Shown: positions 19,662 to 28,721 of the stretch, piece by piece
Position numbering within the stretch: position 1 is the first letter of the stretch
How the letters are laid out: every line of letters starts with the position of its first letter
Assembly (NCBI GenBank): GCA_028281785.1
Contig: JANQJG010000160.1
Span: 1 to 43,073, forward strand
Length of the DNA stretch: 43,073 nucleotides
Direction of reading: 5' to 3'
From: Rhodospirillales bacterium
GTDB taxonomy: Bacteria > Pseudomonadota > Alphaproteobacteria > Rhodospirillales > Shumkoniaceae
Notes under the pieces: model-generated
What the model was told of the DNA's origin: nothing
The model's database searches: none
What the model saw: the letters and a program-made list of their open reading frames with translations, nothing else
Translations under genes and position numbers: made by a program

Positions 19662-21059
19662 ATGAAGCCATTGCAGTCCGTCGTCATTTCCGGTTTCGAG
19701 GTGCTTCCTCTTGTCGAAGGGGGGAAGGGGATCTCCATCTCAAACGGAGAAAGCGCGGGGGCCTGGGCCGGGTCGGGCGGTGTCGGCACTTTTTCGGGCA
19801 CCAACTCCGACTCCTTTGACGATCGCGGCCGGCCGATTCCGCAGAGCTATCTTGGCCGGACCCGGAAGTACCGTCACGAGGAACTGATTGCCTTCGCCAT
19901 TCAGGGCGGCATTACGCAGGCTCAGCGGGCACACGAGACGTCCAACGGGCGCGGGCCGGTTCACATGAACGTCCTGTGGGAAGCGGCGGGCACCATGCGC
20001 GTGCTGCATGGCGTGCTCGAAGGCGCGAGAGGCCTCGTCCATGGCATCACCTGTGGTGCCGGCATGCCTTACAAGATGGCGGAGATCGCGGCCAGTTACG
20101 GGGCGTATTACTATCCCATCGTGTCTTCGGCGCGGGCCTTCCGGGCGCTGTGGAAGCGGGCCTACCATCGCTATGCCGAGTATCTCGGCGGCGTGGTCTA
20201 CGAGGACCCATGGCGAGCCGGTGGCCACAACGGCCTCAGCAACTCCGAGGATCCAGATCAGCCGCAGGATCCCTATCCAAGGGTGCGCGAACTCCGGGCT
20301 TTAATGCGTGAAATCGGTCTCGACCGCACTCCCGTCTTCATGGCCGGAGGCGTCTGGTATCTGCGGGAATGGGAAGACTGGCTCGACAATCCGGAGCTCG
20401 GACCCATCGCCTTTCAGTTTGGGACCCGCCCGATTTTGACCCAGGAAAGCCCGGTTTCAGACGCGTGGAAGGAGAGGCTGCTGTCCCTTCGCGAGGGCGA
20501 TGTCGCTCTCAACCGTTTCAGCCCGACGGGCTTCTACTCCTCCGCCGTCGACAACGGATTCCTGAAGGAGCTCCAGGGGCGGAGCGAGCGTCAGGTGGCC
20601 TATAGCCGGGAAGCGATGGGGGAGCATTCGGAGCCCCTGCCGGTTGGTGCGCGGGGACGCCCCGTCTATCTGACGAAATCCGACAAGGCACGGGCCGAGT
20701 CCTGGATCGCGGATGGGTTCACGCGGCCGATGAAGACCCCCGACTCCACCCTGATTTTCGTCACGCCCGACGGCGCAGAGCAGATTCGGGCCGATCAGAA
20801 CGCCTGCATGGGCTGTCTGAGCGCCTGCCTTTTCAGCAACTGGGCGGAAAACGAGGCATGGACAACGGGCAAGATGGCCGATCCCCGCTCCTACTGTATT
20901 CAAAAGACGCTGCAGGATGTCGCGCATGGCGGTGAGGTGGAGGACAATCTGATGTTTTCCGGCCACAACGCCTACCGATTCGCCACCGATCCGTTCTACA
21001 GCAACGGGTTCATCCCCACCGTCAAGCAGCTGGTTGAGCGGCTGGAGACCGGTGATTAG
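19662..21059 (+). CDS. Nitronate monooxygenase-family FMN oxidoreductase with C-terminal cysteine cluster
   Basis: The 465-residue product has the FMN-binding TIM-barrel of the nitronate monooxygenase/2-nitropropane dioxygenase family. Visible elements are an N-terminal glycine-rich GGVGTFSG, the substrate loop AGGHNGLSNSEDP, the phosphate-site region PVFMAGGVWYL and FGTRPILTQES. It is longer than simple family members (usually about 320-380 residues). The extra C-terminal part holds C382-x2-C385-x3-C389 and C412. That pattern resembles the [4Fe-4S] site of 2,4-dienoyl-CoA-reductase-type flavoenzymes, so an Fe-S cluster is possible. The substrate is unknown. GGAGGG before ATG 19662 fixes the start. 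It stands alone between pnp and irr. Confidence 0.82.
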   Translation: MKPLQSVVISGFEVLPLVEGGKGISISNGESAGAWAGSGGVGTFSGTNSDSFDDRGRPIPQSYLGRTRKYRHEELIAFAIQGGITQAQRAHETSNGRGPVHMNVLWEAAGTMRVLHGVLEGARGLVHGITCGAGMPYKMAEIAASYGAYYYPIVSSARAFRALWKRAYHRYAEYLGGVVYEDPWRAGGHNGLSNSEDPDQPQDPYPRVRELRALMREIGLDRTPVFMAGGVWYLREWEDWLDNPELGPIAFQFGTRPILTQESPVSDAWKERLLSLREGDVALNRFSPTGFYSSAVDNGFLKELQGRSERQVAYSREAMGEHSEPLPVGARGRPVYLTKSDKARAESWIADGFTRPMKTPDSTLIFVTPDGAEQIRADQNACMGCLSACLFSNWAENEAWTTGKMADPRSYCIQKTLQDVAHGGEVEDNLMFSGHNAYRFATDPFYSNGFIPTVKQLVERLETGD

Positions 21060-21196
21060 GTACGGTTGTGGGCGTAAAAACGAGCCTTCCCGACAGATCG
21101 AAATACCCACACATGGCATATTGATATTATTGAAAAAATGATCTAGGTTGTTTTCATTAGGTTCATTCGAAACTGTGGAACCCCGGAATAAGGGGG

Positions 21197-21619
21197 ATGA
21201 CGAAGGTGCGACCTTATAGTCAAGTAATCGACCGGCTACGTGCCGCGGGACTCCGGCCGACTCGACAGCGGCTGGCCTTGGCCAAATTGTTGTTCGAAGG
21301 TGGAGACCGTCACGTGACGGCGGAAATACTGCACGCCGAGGTATTGAGCGCGAATGTTCGCGTGTCCTTGGCGACAGTCTACAACACGCTTCATCAATTC
21401 ACGGCTTGCGGTCTACTGCGCGAAATCGTGGTCGACGCATCGCGATCCTACTTCGATACGAACACCACCGACCACCATCACTTGTTCTTCGAGGATTCGG
21501 GCGATCTACAGGATATTCCCGGAGACGACATCGTTGTGTCCAAGCTTCCGCCCATGCCCGAAGGACTCAACGTGAAACGCGTTGACGTGATTGTCCGGGT
21601 CGGCGAACATAACCCCTGA
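21197..21619 (+). CDS. irr: Iron response regulator Irr (Fur family)
   Basis: This 140-residue Fur-superfamily regulator has the Irr-specific traits: winged helix with LRPTRQRLALAKLLFEGGDRH and SLATVYNTLHQF, the metal/heme-linked HHH at 93-95, and the tail LFFEDSGDLQDIP. Irr senses iron through heme status and controls heme, iron-storage and iron-uptake genes via iron control elements. The Cys-Pro heme regulatory motif of Bradyrhizobium Irr is absent at the N-terminus, as in many other alphaproteobacteria. ATG 21197 abuts a G5 run. GTG 21206 (MRPYSQVIDRL) has better spacing and cannot be excluded. The AT-rich upstream region (21060-21196) has two AGGTT-N-CATT repeats at about 21145-21170 of unknown meaning. 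Confidence 0.9.
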   Translation: MTKVRPYSQVIDRLRAAGLRPTRQRLALAKLLFEGGDRHVTAEILHAEVLSANVRVSLATVYNTLHQFTACGLLREIVVDASRSYFDTNTTDHHHLFFEDSGDLQDIPGDDIVVSKLPPMPEGLNVKRVDVIVRVGEHNP

Positions 21620-21651
21620 TTTTGTTTCATATCAGAGCGTTATATCCCAGG

Positions 21652-21666
21652 TTAGAATCGATCTAA
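21652..21666. promoter_or_regulatory. Iron control element (Irr box)-like palindrome
   Basis: TTAGAATCGATCTAA matches the form TTAGAA-N3-TTCTAA known for Irr-bound iron control elements at 11 of 12 positions. It is 33 bp after the irr stop codon and 6 bp upstream of the -35 box of the rubrerythrin promoter, centred about 50 bp before the predicted transcript start. That placement allows activation, or repression by upstream binding; the direction of control cannot be read from sequence. Confidence 0.68.
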
Positions 21667-21672
21667 AGTTCC

Positions 21673-21702
21673 TTGACACTCTGCTTTGCGTGCGTCTATA
21701 TC
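21673..21702 (+). promoter_or_regulatory. Strong sigma-70 promoter for the rubrerythrin cassette
   Basis: A perfect -35 TTGACA (21673-21678) is followed after 18 bp by TATATC (21697-21702), 4/6 to consensus. The predicted start of transcription is near 21709, leaving a leader of about 80 bases before the rubrerythrin ATG. Confidence 0.75.
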
Positions 21703-21790
21703 TCGGGCGCACGCTTGGCAGGGGTGCTGAGCGCCGTCCGCTGGCCGGTGCGTCCGGCCGTTATCATATTTGGCTCCAAAGGGGATAGTT

Positions 21791-22210
21791 ATGGCGAATT
21801 TGAAGGGATCCAAAACCGAGCAGAACCTCAAGGACGCGTTTGCCGGCGAGTCCATGGCCAACCGTCGCTATCTCTATTTTGCTCAGAAGGCCGACGTGGA
21901 AGGCTATAACGACGTATCCTCCGTCTTTCGTTCGACGGCGGAAGGCGAGACCGGCCATGCGCACGGACATCTCGAGTATCTCGAGGAAGTCGGCGACCCG
22001 GCCACCGACATGCCGATCGGCGATACCGAGAGCAATTTGAAGGCGGCGATCGCGGGCGAGACCCACGAATATACGGACATGTATCCGGGAATGGCCAAGA
22101 CCGCTCGCGACGAAGGATTCGAAGAGGTTGCCGATTGGTTCGAGACTCTCGCCAAGGCGGAGAAATCGCACGCCGGCCGCTTCCAGAAAGCCCTCGATCA
22201 GATGGACTGA
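21791..22210 (+). CDS. rbr: Rubrerythrin (erythrin-type diiron peroxidase, no rubredoxin domain)
   Basis: The 139-residue protein is a four-helix-bundle ferritin-like diiron protein. The ligands fall at the positions known from Desulfovibrio rubrerythrin for helix one and two (E20, E53, H56). The second half supplies E90, E93, E124 and H127. The C-terminal rubredoxin domain is absent, so electrons must come from a separate donor. Rubrerythrins reduce hydrogen peroxide and limit iron-driven oxidative damage. GGGGA before ATG 21791 sets the start. It is the first gene after an Irr-box-like site and a strong promoter, and is followed by a multi-cluster Fe-S protein that is a candidate redox partner. 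Confidence 0.92.
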   Translation: MANLKGSKTEQNLKDAFAGESMANRRYLYFAQKADVEGYNDVSSVFRSTAEGETGHAHGHLEYLEEVGDPATDMPIGDTESNLKAAIAGETHEYTDMYPGMAKTARDEGFEEVADWFETLAKAEKSHAGRFQKALDQMD

Positions 22211-22240
22211 TCCGCCGGGGCATTTCGTGATGAGTGAGTT

Positions 22241-22268
22241 GCGGGGGATCCAAAGCGGGATCCCCCGC
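22241..22268 (+). other. Perfect 11-bp stem-loop between rubrerythrin and Fe-S protein genes
   Basis: GCGGGGGATCC (22241-22251) pairs perfectly with GGATCCCCCGC (22258-22268) around a six-base loop. No T run follows, so it is not a classical terminator. The likely effect is protection or processing of the upstream rubrerythrin mRNA, lowering expression of the two downstream genes relative to rubrerythrin. A second GC-rich inverted repeat (GCCCGG and CCGGGC) follows in 22270-22310. Confidence 0.7.
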
Positions 22269-22351
22269 CTCTGAGCCCGGCTTTCTGCCCGCGGCCCGGG
22301 CGCGCCTTGCGGCAGTTCATCCAAGGCGGCGGTTACATAAGGATTCCAGTC

Positions 22352-23689
22352 ATGCGAGAAGGGAGCCTCGATGCCCCGACGCGCCATCCGATTCCCTGGC
22401 GCGAGGAGGACTTCTATGACGAAGTGTCGTTGGACGGGGAGCTGAGGCGGATCTTCGACATCTGTCATGGCTGTCGGCGCTGTTTCAATTTGTGCGATAG
22501 CTTTCCCCGCCTGTTCGATCTGATCGACGAGTCCGAGTCTGGAGAGCTGGACACGGTCGACAGTAAGGATTTCAAGCCGGTCGTGGACGCCTGCACCCTT
22601 TGCGACATGTGCTTCCTGACCAAATGTCCCTATGTTCCGCCGCATGAGTTCAATCTCGATTTTCCCCACCTGATGCTGCGCTACCGCGCGGTCGAGGCGC
22701 GCCAGGGTAAAGTCGGTTTCATTGACCGCCAACTGACGGAAACGGACCGCAACGGGAGGTTGGGAGCGGCGGTCGCGGCCTTGGCCAATTGGGCCACGAA
22801 ATGCGGCAACAAGCTGACCCGTCCGGTTCTCGAATCGGTTTCGGGGCTGCATCGCGAGGCGGCCCTGCCCCGCTTTCATGGCAAGAGCTTCGTCAGCCGG
22901 GCGACGGCGGAGCCGCCGGAAGTCACCCGCGCGGCGCCGGCATTCGGCCGCAAAGCGGTGATCTATGCCACCTGTTTCGTCAACTACCATAATCCCGAGC
23001 TGGGCATGGCCGCGCGCGGCGTGCTCGCCCGCAACGGGGTCGAGACCGAGGCCGTGTACCCCGGCTGCTGCGGCATGCCGCAGTTGGAGCAGGGCGACAT
23101 CGGACGTGTCGCCCAACATGCCGAGAAAGTCGCCGGGGCGCTCAAGGAGTGGATCGACAAGGGGTATGACGTCGTGTCCCTCGTACCCTCCTGCAGCCTG
23201 ATGATGAAGTTCGAATGGCCGTTGATTCTGCCCGAGAACGAGGACGTCAAGCGTCTCAGCGAGGCGGTTTTCGACGTCAGCGAGTATGTCGTCGACATCG
23301 CCCGCAAGGAAGGACTCGCGGACGGCCTGGCTTCCGTGGATGGCGGAGTCACCGTACATGTCGCCTGCCACGCGCGGGCCCAGAACATGGGTCAAAAGGC
23401 CGCGGACATGCTTCGCCTCCTCCCCAAGACCAAGGTCGCCGTCATCGAGCGCTGCTCGGGCCATGGCGGATCCTGGGGCGTGAAGAAGGAGAACTTCGAG
23501 GTCGCCATGAAGGTGGGCAAGCCGGTGGCCCGGCAGGCGGCCAAGAACAAGTCCGCTTTTCTGGTCTCGGAATGTCCGCTCGCGCGGGACCATATCCTCC
23601 AGGGCGTTGAGCGCCTGGAGGAGGATCGTCCGGAGGTTCAAGCGGCCAGCCATCCCATCGAGGTCATGGCCCGGGCTTATGGGCTCTGA
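22352..23689 (+). CDS. GlpC/HdrD-like (Fe-S)-binding oxidoreductase with CCG domains
   Basis: The 445-residue cytosolic protein has two ferredoxin-type cluster motifs, C38-x2-C41-x2-C44-x3-C48 (CHGCRRCFNLC) and C81-x2-C84-x2-C87-x4-C92-P (CTLCDMCFLTKCP). Two cysteine-rich (CCG) domains of heterodisulfide-reductase type follow. The first is intact (ATCFVNYHNPE with YPGCCGMP) and the second is degenerate (ACHARAQN with RCSGHGGSWG). Such proteins pass electrons between clusters and a disulfide or quinone partner. No flavin domain or membrane anchor is seen. ATG 22352 has AAGGA nine bases upstream; a TTG at 22307 is less likely. It is 33 bp before the DUF3501 gene, consistent with one operon and with feeding electrons to rubrerythrin. 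Confidence 0.88.
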   Translation: MREGSLDAPTRHPIPWREEDFYDEVSLDGELRRIFDICHGCRRCFNLCDSFPRLFDLIDESESGELDTVDSKDFKPVVDACTLCDMCFLTKCPYVPPHEFNLDFPHLMLRYRAVEARQGKVGFIDRQLTETDRNGRLGAAVAALANWATKCGNKLTRPVLESVSGLHREAALPRFHGKSFVSRATAEPPEVTRAAPAFGRKAVIYATCFVNYHNPELGMAARGVLARNGVETEAVYPGCCGMPQLEQGDIGRVAQHAEKVAGALKEWIDKGYDVVSLVPSCSLMMKFEWPLILPENEDVKRLSEAVFDVSEYVVDIARKEGLADGLASVDGGVTVHVACHARAQNMGQKAADMLRLLPKTKVAVIERCSGHGGSWGVKKENFEVAMKVGKPVARQAAKNKSAFLVSECPLARDHILQGVERLEEDRPEVQAASHPIEVMARAYGL

Positions 23690-23722
23690 GAACATGCTCT
23701 AGCAAGGCAGGAGAACGATTTC

Positions 23723-24310
23723 ATGTCGCGACACGAGATTACGCGCGCCGACATCATGCCGATGGACGAATACGCCGAGATCCGCGCAGAGCGGACGCGG
23801 GACATGCGCGAAGTCAAAAGGAATCGCCGCCTCGCCATCGGTCCCCACGCGACCTTCTATTTCGAGTGCTACGAGACCATGTGGCATCAGATCCACGAGA
23901 TGCTTCACATCGAAAAGGGCGGGGAAGAACAGATCGAGGACGAACTGAGGGCCTACAACCCTCTCATTCCCAATGGGAAGGAACTGGTCGCGACATTGAT
24001 GTTCGAAATCGACGACCGTCTGCGCCGCACCGCGTTTCTCGCCAGCCTCGGCGGGGTGGAGGAAACGGTGACACTGTCCTTCGAGGGCGAAACCGTGGTG
24101 GCTACGCCGGAGGCGGATGTCGACCGCACCACCGCGGACGGCAAGGCCTCCGCCATTCAGTTCCTTCATTTCCCCTTCAACGACGAACAGATCGCCAAGT
24201 TCCGCCGAGCCGGCACCAAGGTGACGCTGTCGGTCGGCCACGAGAAGTACCCGCATATGACGGTCATGTCCGAGACCGTACGCGAGGCGCTGAGCCGGGA
24301 TTTCGCTTAG
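23723..24310 (+). CDS. DUF3501 family protein
   Basis: The 195-residue protein matches the uncharacterised DUF3501 family. The features are the N-terminus ITRADIMPMDEYAEIRAERT, the central FYFECYETMWHQIHEMLHIEKGG, and PLIPNGKELVATLMFEID. There is no signal peptide or membrane segment. Conserved-looking H, E and C residues occur in the central helix region (C49, H55, H58, H62 by count), which would suit metal binding, but this is only a suggestion. A GGCAGGAG ribosome-binding site precedes ATG 23723. It ends the rubrerythrin/Fe-S protein unit. The same trio of families recurs in other proteobacteria as far as I know, without an established function. Confidence 0.85.
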   Translation: MSRHEITRADIMPMDEYAEIRAERTRDMREVKRNRRLAIGPHATFYFECYETMWHQIHEMLHIEKGGEEQIEDELRAYNPLIPNGKELVATLMFEIDDRLRRTAFLASLGGVEETVTLSFEGETVVATPEADVDRTTADGKASAIQFLHFPFNDEQIAKFRRAGTKVTLSVGHEKYPHMTVMSETVREALSRDFA

Positions 24311-24329
24311 CGGGAACGGGGGCGGACGC

Positions 24330-24845
24330 TTACTCGACGACTTCTTCGGAGTAGACGCCCCAGAACTCGGCTCGTTTGAGCCACCCCTTGAAGCCGTCGA
24401 TCTCGACGCGGCACCACTCACTGCCTTCTGGACAGGCGAGGAGTTGACCGACCACCCCCACTTCGACGCGCGCGATGGGCAGGCTCTTCTCCTCCGGCCT
24501 CTGGCGCAGGTCGCGGGTCTCCCCGATGACCATAAGGGCGCGCTCGCCGCTGAGCAGGCTCTGATGCATCCAGCCCCGGGTACCCTGCCAGTCCCGGACC
24601 TTTCGCCAAGTGTGGTGCTCGGCGATGATCTCGAGCGGCAGCCCCCGGCGCACGTACACCCAGTCCTCCGGATATTGCACGCCCGGCCCGGTCCGCATCT
24701 TGGCCTTGTCGGCCCTCAGGCTGACGAAGCGCGGCAGGGGCAGGCCGGACCCATCGGGCACGGCGGAAGCCACCCCGATGACGGTGAAGACGACGGCGAT
24801 CGCGACCGCCAGAGCGAAAATCCACGGGCGAGACGGTGAGCGCAT
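24330..24845 (-). CDS. Exported tandem SH3-domain protein
   Basis: From ATG 24845 the product is 171 residues: a signal peptide or single N-terminal membrane anchor (FALAVAIAVVFTVIGVASA, residues 10-28), then two bacterial SH3-like domains. These lie at about 40-100 (FVSLRADKAKMRTGPG, YVRRGLPLEIIAEHHTW, GWMHQSLL) and 103-160 (DLRQRPEE, VEVGVVGQLL, GWLKRAEFWGVY). Such proteins act in the periplasm, often near peptidoglycan, and this subtype has no proven ligand. Start 24845 is chosen because upstream codons are not family-like; the ribosome-binding site is weak. It is convergent with the DUF3501 gene and divergent from the dehydrogenase gene. Confidence 0.85.
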   Translation of the reverse strand: MRSPSRPWIFALAVAIAVVFTVIGVASAVPDGSGLPLPRFVSLRADKAKMRTGPGVQYPEDWVYVRRGLPLEIIAEHHTWRKVRDWQGTRGWMHQSLLSGERALMVIGETRDLRQRPEEKSLPIARVEVGVVGQLLACPEGSEWCRVEIDGFKGWLKRAEFWGVYSEEVVE

Positions 24846-24946
24846 AGCTGATACTGTTTCGAGATCCGGTTGAAGAAGCTCTCCTAATAGAGACCCTAGA
24901 TCGTCGGGGGTCAAGGCGCCCGACGCCGTCCACGGCCCGAAACCGC

Positions 24947-24985
24947 TCTGTCAGAATGAATCCATATAGACGAGATATGCTCTAG
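24947..24985 (+). repeat. Solo copy of a dispersed 39-bp repeat
   Basis: This 39-bp sequence, beginning TCTGTCAGAATGAA and ending ATGCTCTAG, is 30/39 identical to 35185-35223. It also shares its first 14 bases and its GCTCTA end with the reverse complement of 35028-35067. It lies in the divergent promoter region of the SH3 and dehydrogenase genes. The most likely explanation is a remnant end of the MITE-like element described after rpsT. No partner end is visible within 200 bp. Confidence 0.7.
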
Positions 24986-25029
24986 TTGCTATGGCGTGGA
25001 TGGGACAGTCGACGCCCGGAGGATCGTTG

Positions 25030-26016
25030 ATGCCGCAGAGCAAGCCGGTGGTGGTGGTTACGCGCAAGCTCCCTGACGCTATCGAAACGCGCATGATGGA
25101 GCTGTTCGACGCGCGCCTGAATCTTTCCGACGCCCCCATGCCCAAGGCGCAGCTGATCGAGGCGATTGCCGAGGCGGATGTTCTGACGCCGACGGTCACG
25201 GACAGGATCGATGCAGAAGTGATTCGAGCCGCGGGCGCGAAGCTGAAGCTCATCGCCAATTTCGGAACCGGCGTGGACCATATCGACCTCGCCGCCGCCA
25301 AGGCGAAAGGCTTGGTCGTTACCAATACGCCGGACGTGCTTACCGAGGATACCGCCGACATGACCATGGCGATGATCCTCGCCGTTGCCCGCCGTCTTGG
25401 CGAGGGCGAGCGGATCCTCAGGGGCGGCCAATGGGGAGGCTGGTCGCCGACCTGGATGCTCGGCCGCCGGGTCAACGGAAAACGCCTGGGGATCGTCGGC
25501 ATGGGGCGCATCGGCCAGGCCCTGGCGGTGCGCGCTCGCGGATTCGGCCTTTCGATTCACTATCACAATCGGCATCGGGTGCATCCGGAGACCGAGGCCG
25601 AGCTCGAGGCCACCTATTGGGAGAGTCTGGACCAGATGCTGGCGCGGATGGATATCGTCTCCGTCAATTGTCCGCACACCCCTGCGACCTATCACCTGCT
25701 GTCGGCGCGGCGGCTCAAGCTGCTGCAACCGCACGCGATCATCATCAACACGGCCCGCGGCGAGGTCATCGACGAGAACGCCTTGACACTGATGCTGAGG
25801 CGCCGCGAGCTGGCGGGCGCGGCCCTCGATGTGTTCGAGCACGCGCCGGCGGTCAATCCCAAGCTCCTGGACCTGGAGAACGTCGTGCTCGTGCCACATA
25901 TGGGCTCGGCCACCCTGGAAGGGCGGCTGGCCATGGGCGAAAAGGTGCTGATCAACATCAAGTCCTTTGTCGACGGCAATCCGCCCCCGGATCGCGTCCT
26001 GACCGAGAACTCCTGA
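25030..26016 (+). CDS. gyaR: D-2-hydroxyacid dehydrogenase (glyoxylate/D-glycerate type)
   Basis: This 328-residue NAD(P)-dependent oxidoreductase has the nucleotide-binding fold GIVGMGRIG (154-162) and the catalytic trio R243 (INTARGE), E272-region Glu in DVFEHAP (E270), and H290 (VPHMGSAT). The substrate-binding NFGTGVDHID segment is intact. The family reduces glyoxylate or hydroxypyruvate to glycolate or D-glycerate. Exact substrate preference is not readable, so gyaR is the best general name. GGAGGATC upstream fixes ATG 25030. The divergent SH3 gene is a frequent neighbour in alphaproteobacteria. Confidence 0.9.
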   Translation: MPQSKPVVVVTRKLPDAIETRMMELFDARLNLSDAPMPKAQLIEAIAEADVLTPTVTDRIDAEVIRAAGAKLKLIANFGTGVDHIDLAAAKAKGLVVTNTPDVLTEDTADMTMAMILAVARRLGEGERILRGGQWGGWSPTWMLGRRVNGKRLGIVGMGRIGQALAVRARGFGLSIHYHNRHRVHPETEAELEATYWESLDQMLARMDIVSVNCPHTPATYHLLSARRLKLLQPHAIIINTARGEVIDENALTLMLRRRELAGAALDVFEHAPAVNPKLLDLENVVLVPHMGSATLEGRLAMGEKVLINIKSFVDGNPPPDRVLTENS

Positions 26017-26061
26017 GCAGGCGGACAGTTCGCGGCGATCCGTGCCCGCGTCGAATTGAAC

Positions 26062-27449
<1,388 letters not shown>

Positions 27450-27453
<4 letters not shown>

Positions 27454-28271
27454 AGGTCTGGCTGAACGGCCAAGTGTTGGACGGGAGCGCGGCACGTATC
27501 GCGCCGGACGACCGTGGGCTGCTGCTCGGCGACGGCGTGTTCGAGACCCTTGCGGTGAGGGATGGCGTGCCGCTTCGCGTCGCCGCGCATCTCGACCGTC
27601 TGACGCGGAGCTGCGAGGCCCTGGACCTGCCCCTGCCCTACTCCCGCACCCGGCTGAGCGAGGCGTTGGCGCAAGTCACCTTGGCCAACCGGCTGGAGCA
27701 TGGCGCCCTGCGGCTCACGGTCACCCGGGGATCGGCCCCGCGCAGCCTGCGGCCGCCGGCCGAACAGCGGCCCACGGTGCTGATCTCGGCCGCCGCCTCG
27801 GCGGCGGGGACGCCGGAGCCGGCCACCGCCGTCATCGCCCAAACCGTCCGCAGGAACGAGCACTCGCCGCTCTCGCGAATCAAGTCGCTGAACTATCTGG
27901 ACGGTGTCCTCGCGCAGATCGAGGCGGCCCGGCGGGGCGCCGACGACGCCCTGCTGCTCAACACGGCCGGCTTTGTGGCCGAGGCGACCATGGCCAATGT
28001 CTTTGTCGTGCTCGATCAGCGGGTCGTCACGCCGCGGCCCGAAGACGGCGTGCTGCCCGGCATCATGCGGGCGGCGGTGATCGACGCGACGGGCGCCGAG
28101 GAGGCACCGATCTCGCCAAGCGATCTGGCCGCCGCAAGCGAGGTGTTTCTATCGAATGTGAGTGGAGTCGTTCCCATCGTTCGAATCGACGGCGAGGCGG
28201 TCGGGGACGGCCGGCCGGGGCCCGTCTGGCGCGGCCTTGGCGGGCTCATTCTCGGACGTGATCGACCCTGA
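27450..28271 (+). CDS. pabC: Class IV PLP enzyme, probable aminodeoxychorismate lyase
   Basis: The 273-residue protein belongs to the fold-IV PLP family. The Schiff-base Lys is in SRIKSLNYLDG (K145), with LLLNTAGFVAEATMANVF and GVLPGIMR as cofactor-contact motifs. The class includes branched-chain and D-amino-acid aminotransferases; pairing with pabB argues for cleavage of aminodeoxychorismate to 4-aminobenzoate. The GTG at 27450 overlaps the pabB stop as GTGA and gives the typical start (M)KVWLNGQ. ATG 27429 inside pabB would add seven residues. It is convergent with dsrE with only six bases between the stops and no terminator. Confidence 0.85.
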
Positions 28272-28277
28272 TCGTCG

Positions 28278-28721
28278 TCAAATGAACAGCATGGCGCCGT
28301 CCTTCGACGCGTCGGTCAGGAAGGTGACGACACCGCCCTCCTCTATCGGCAGATCCTCGCGCAGGTCGCCGCGGCCGAGCCCCATGGCCCGGAGCCCCAT
28401 CTCGCAGACCAGGAAGCGGACGCCCATCTCGGGGCAGGCCATCAGCAGTTCCTCGAAGGTGGCGACCTTGCGCTCGGCAAAGCGGTCGTCCATCCGGCCC
28501 CCGGTCTCCTGGCCCTGGCTGACCGGCATGGCGCGCCAGCCGGGGACGCCTTCGGCCGTCGGCTTGGTCAGCGCCCGGCAGGCCTCCATGGTGAAGAACA
28601 GGGTCACCGGCCGGCCGATGGCGGCGGCGGCGCTGGCCAGGACGAGGGCGTAGTGGACTTTGTCGAACTCGCCCGAGAACAGGACGATGGAGAGTTTTTC
28701 GGGACCGGTGTCATCGGCCAT
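28278..28721 (-). CDS. DsrE/DsrF-like sulfur-relay family protein
   Basis: The 147-residue product fits the DsrE2-type branch: N-terminal LSIVLFSGEFDKVHYALVLASAAAAIGRPVTLFF split over two short motifs, and a conserved Cys in VRFLVCEMGLRAMG (C106). Further cysteines are C48 and C96. Family members carry or transfer persulfide sulfur or sit at membranes next to such systems, and the partner here is unknown. The start ATG overlaps the end of the moeB-like gene by 11 bp, placing it last in a sulfur-themed minus-strand operon. Confidence 0.85.
   Translation of the reverse strand: MADDTGPEKLSIVLFSGEFDKVHYALVLASAAAAIGRPVTLFFTMEACRALTKPTAEGVPGWRAMPVSQGQETGGRMDDRFAERKVATFEELLMACPEMGVRFLVCEMGLRAMGLGRGDLREDLPIEEGGVVTFLTDASKDGAMLFI

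Noticed and set aside
21764-23695. A 643-codon minus-strand frame opposite rubrerythrin and the Fe-S protein
   Set aside because: It is a shadow frame of well-supported plus-strand genes, without a ribosome-binding site or family resemblance.
23687-23705. A GAGAACATGCTCTAG sequence before the DUF3501 gene resembling the end of the dispersed repeat
   Set aside because: Only about 10 bases match (ATGCTCTAG) and the rest of the repeat is missing, so it is too short to call a copy.
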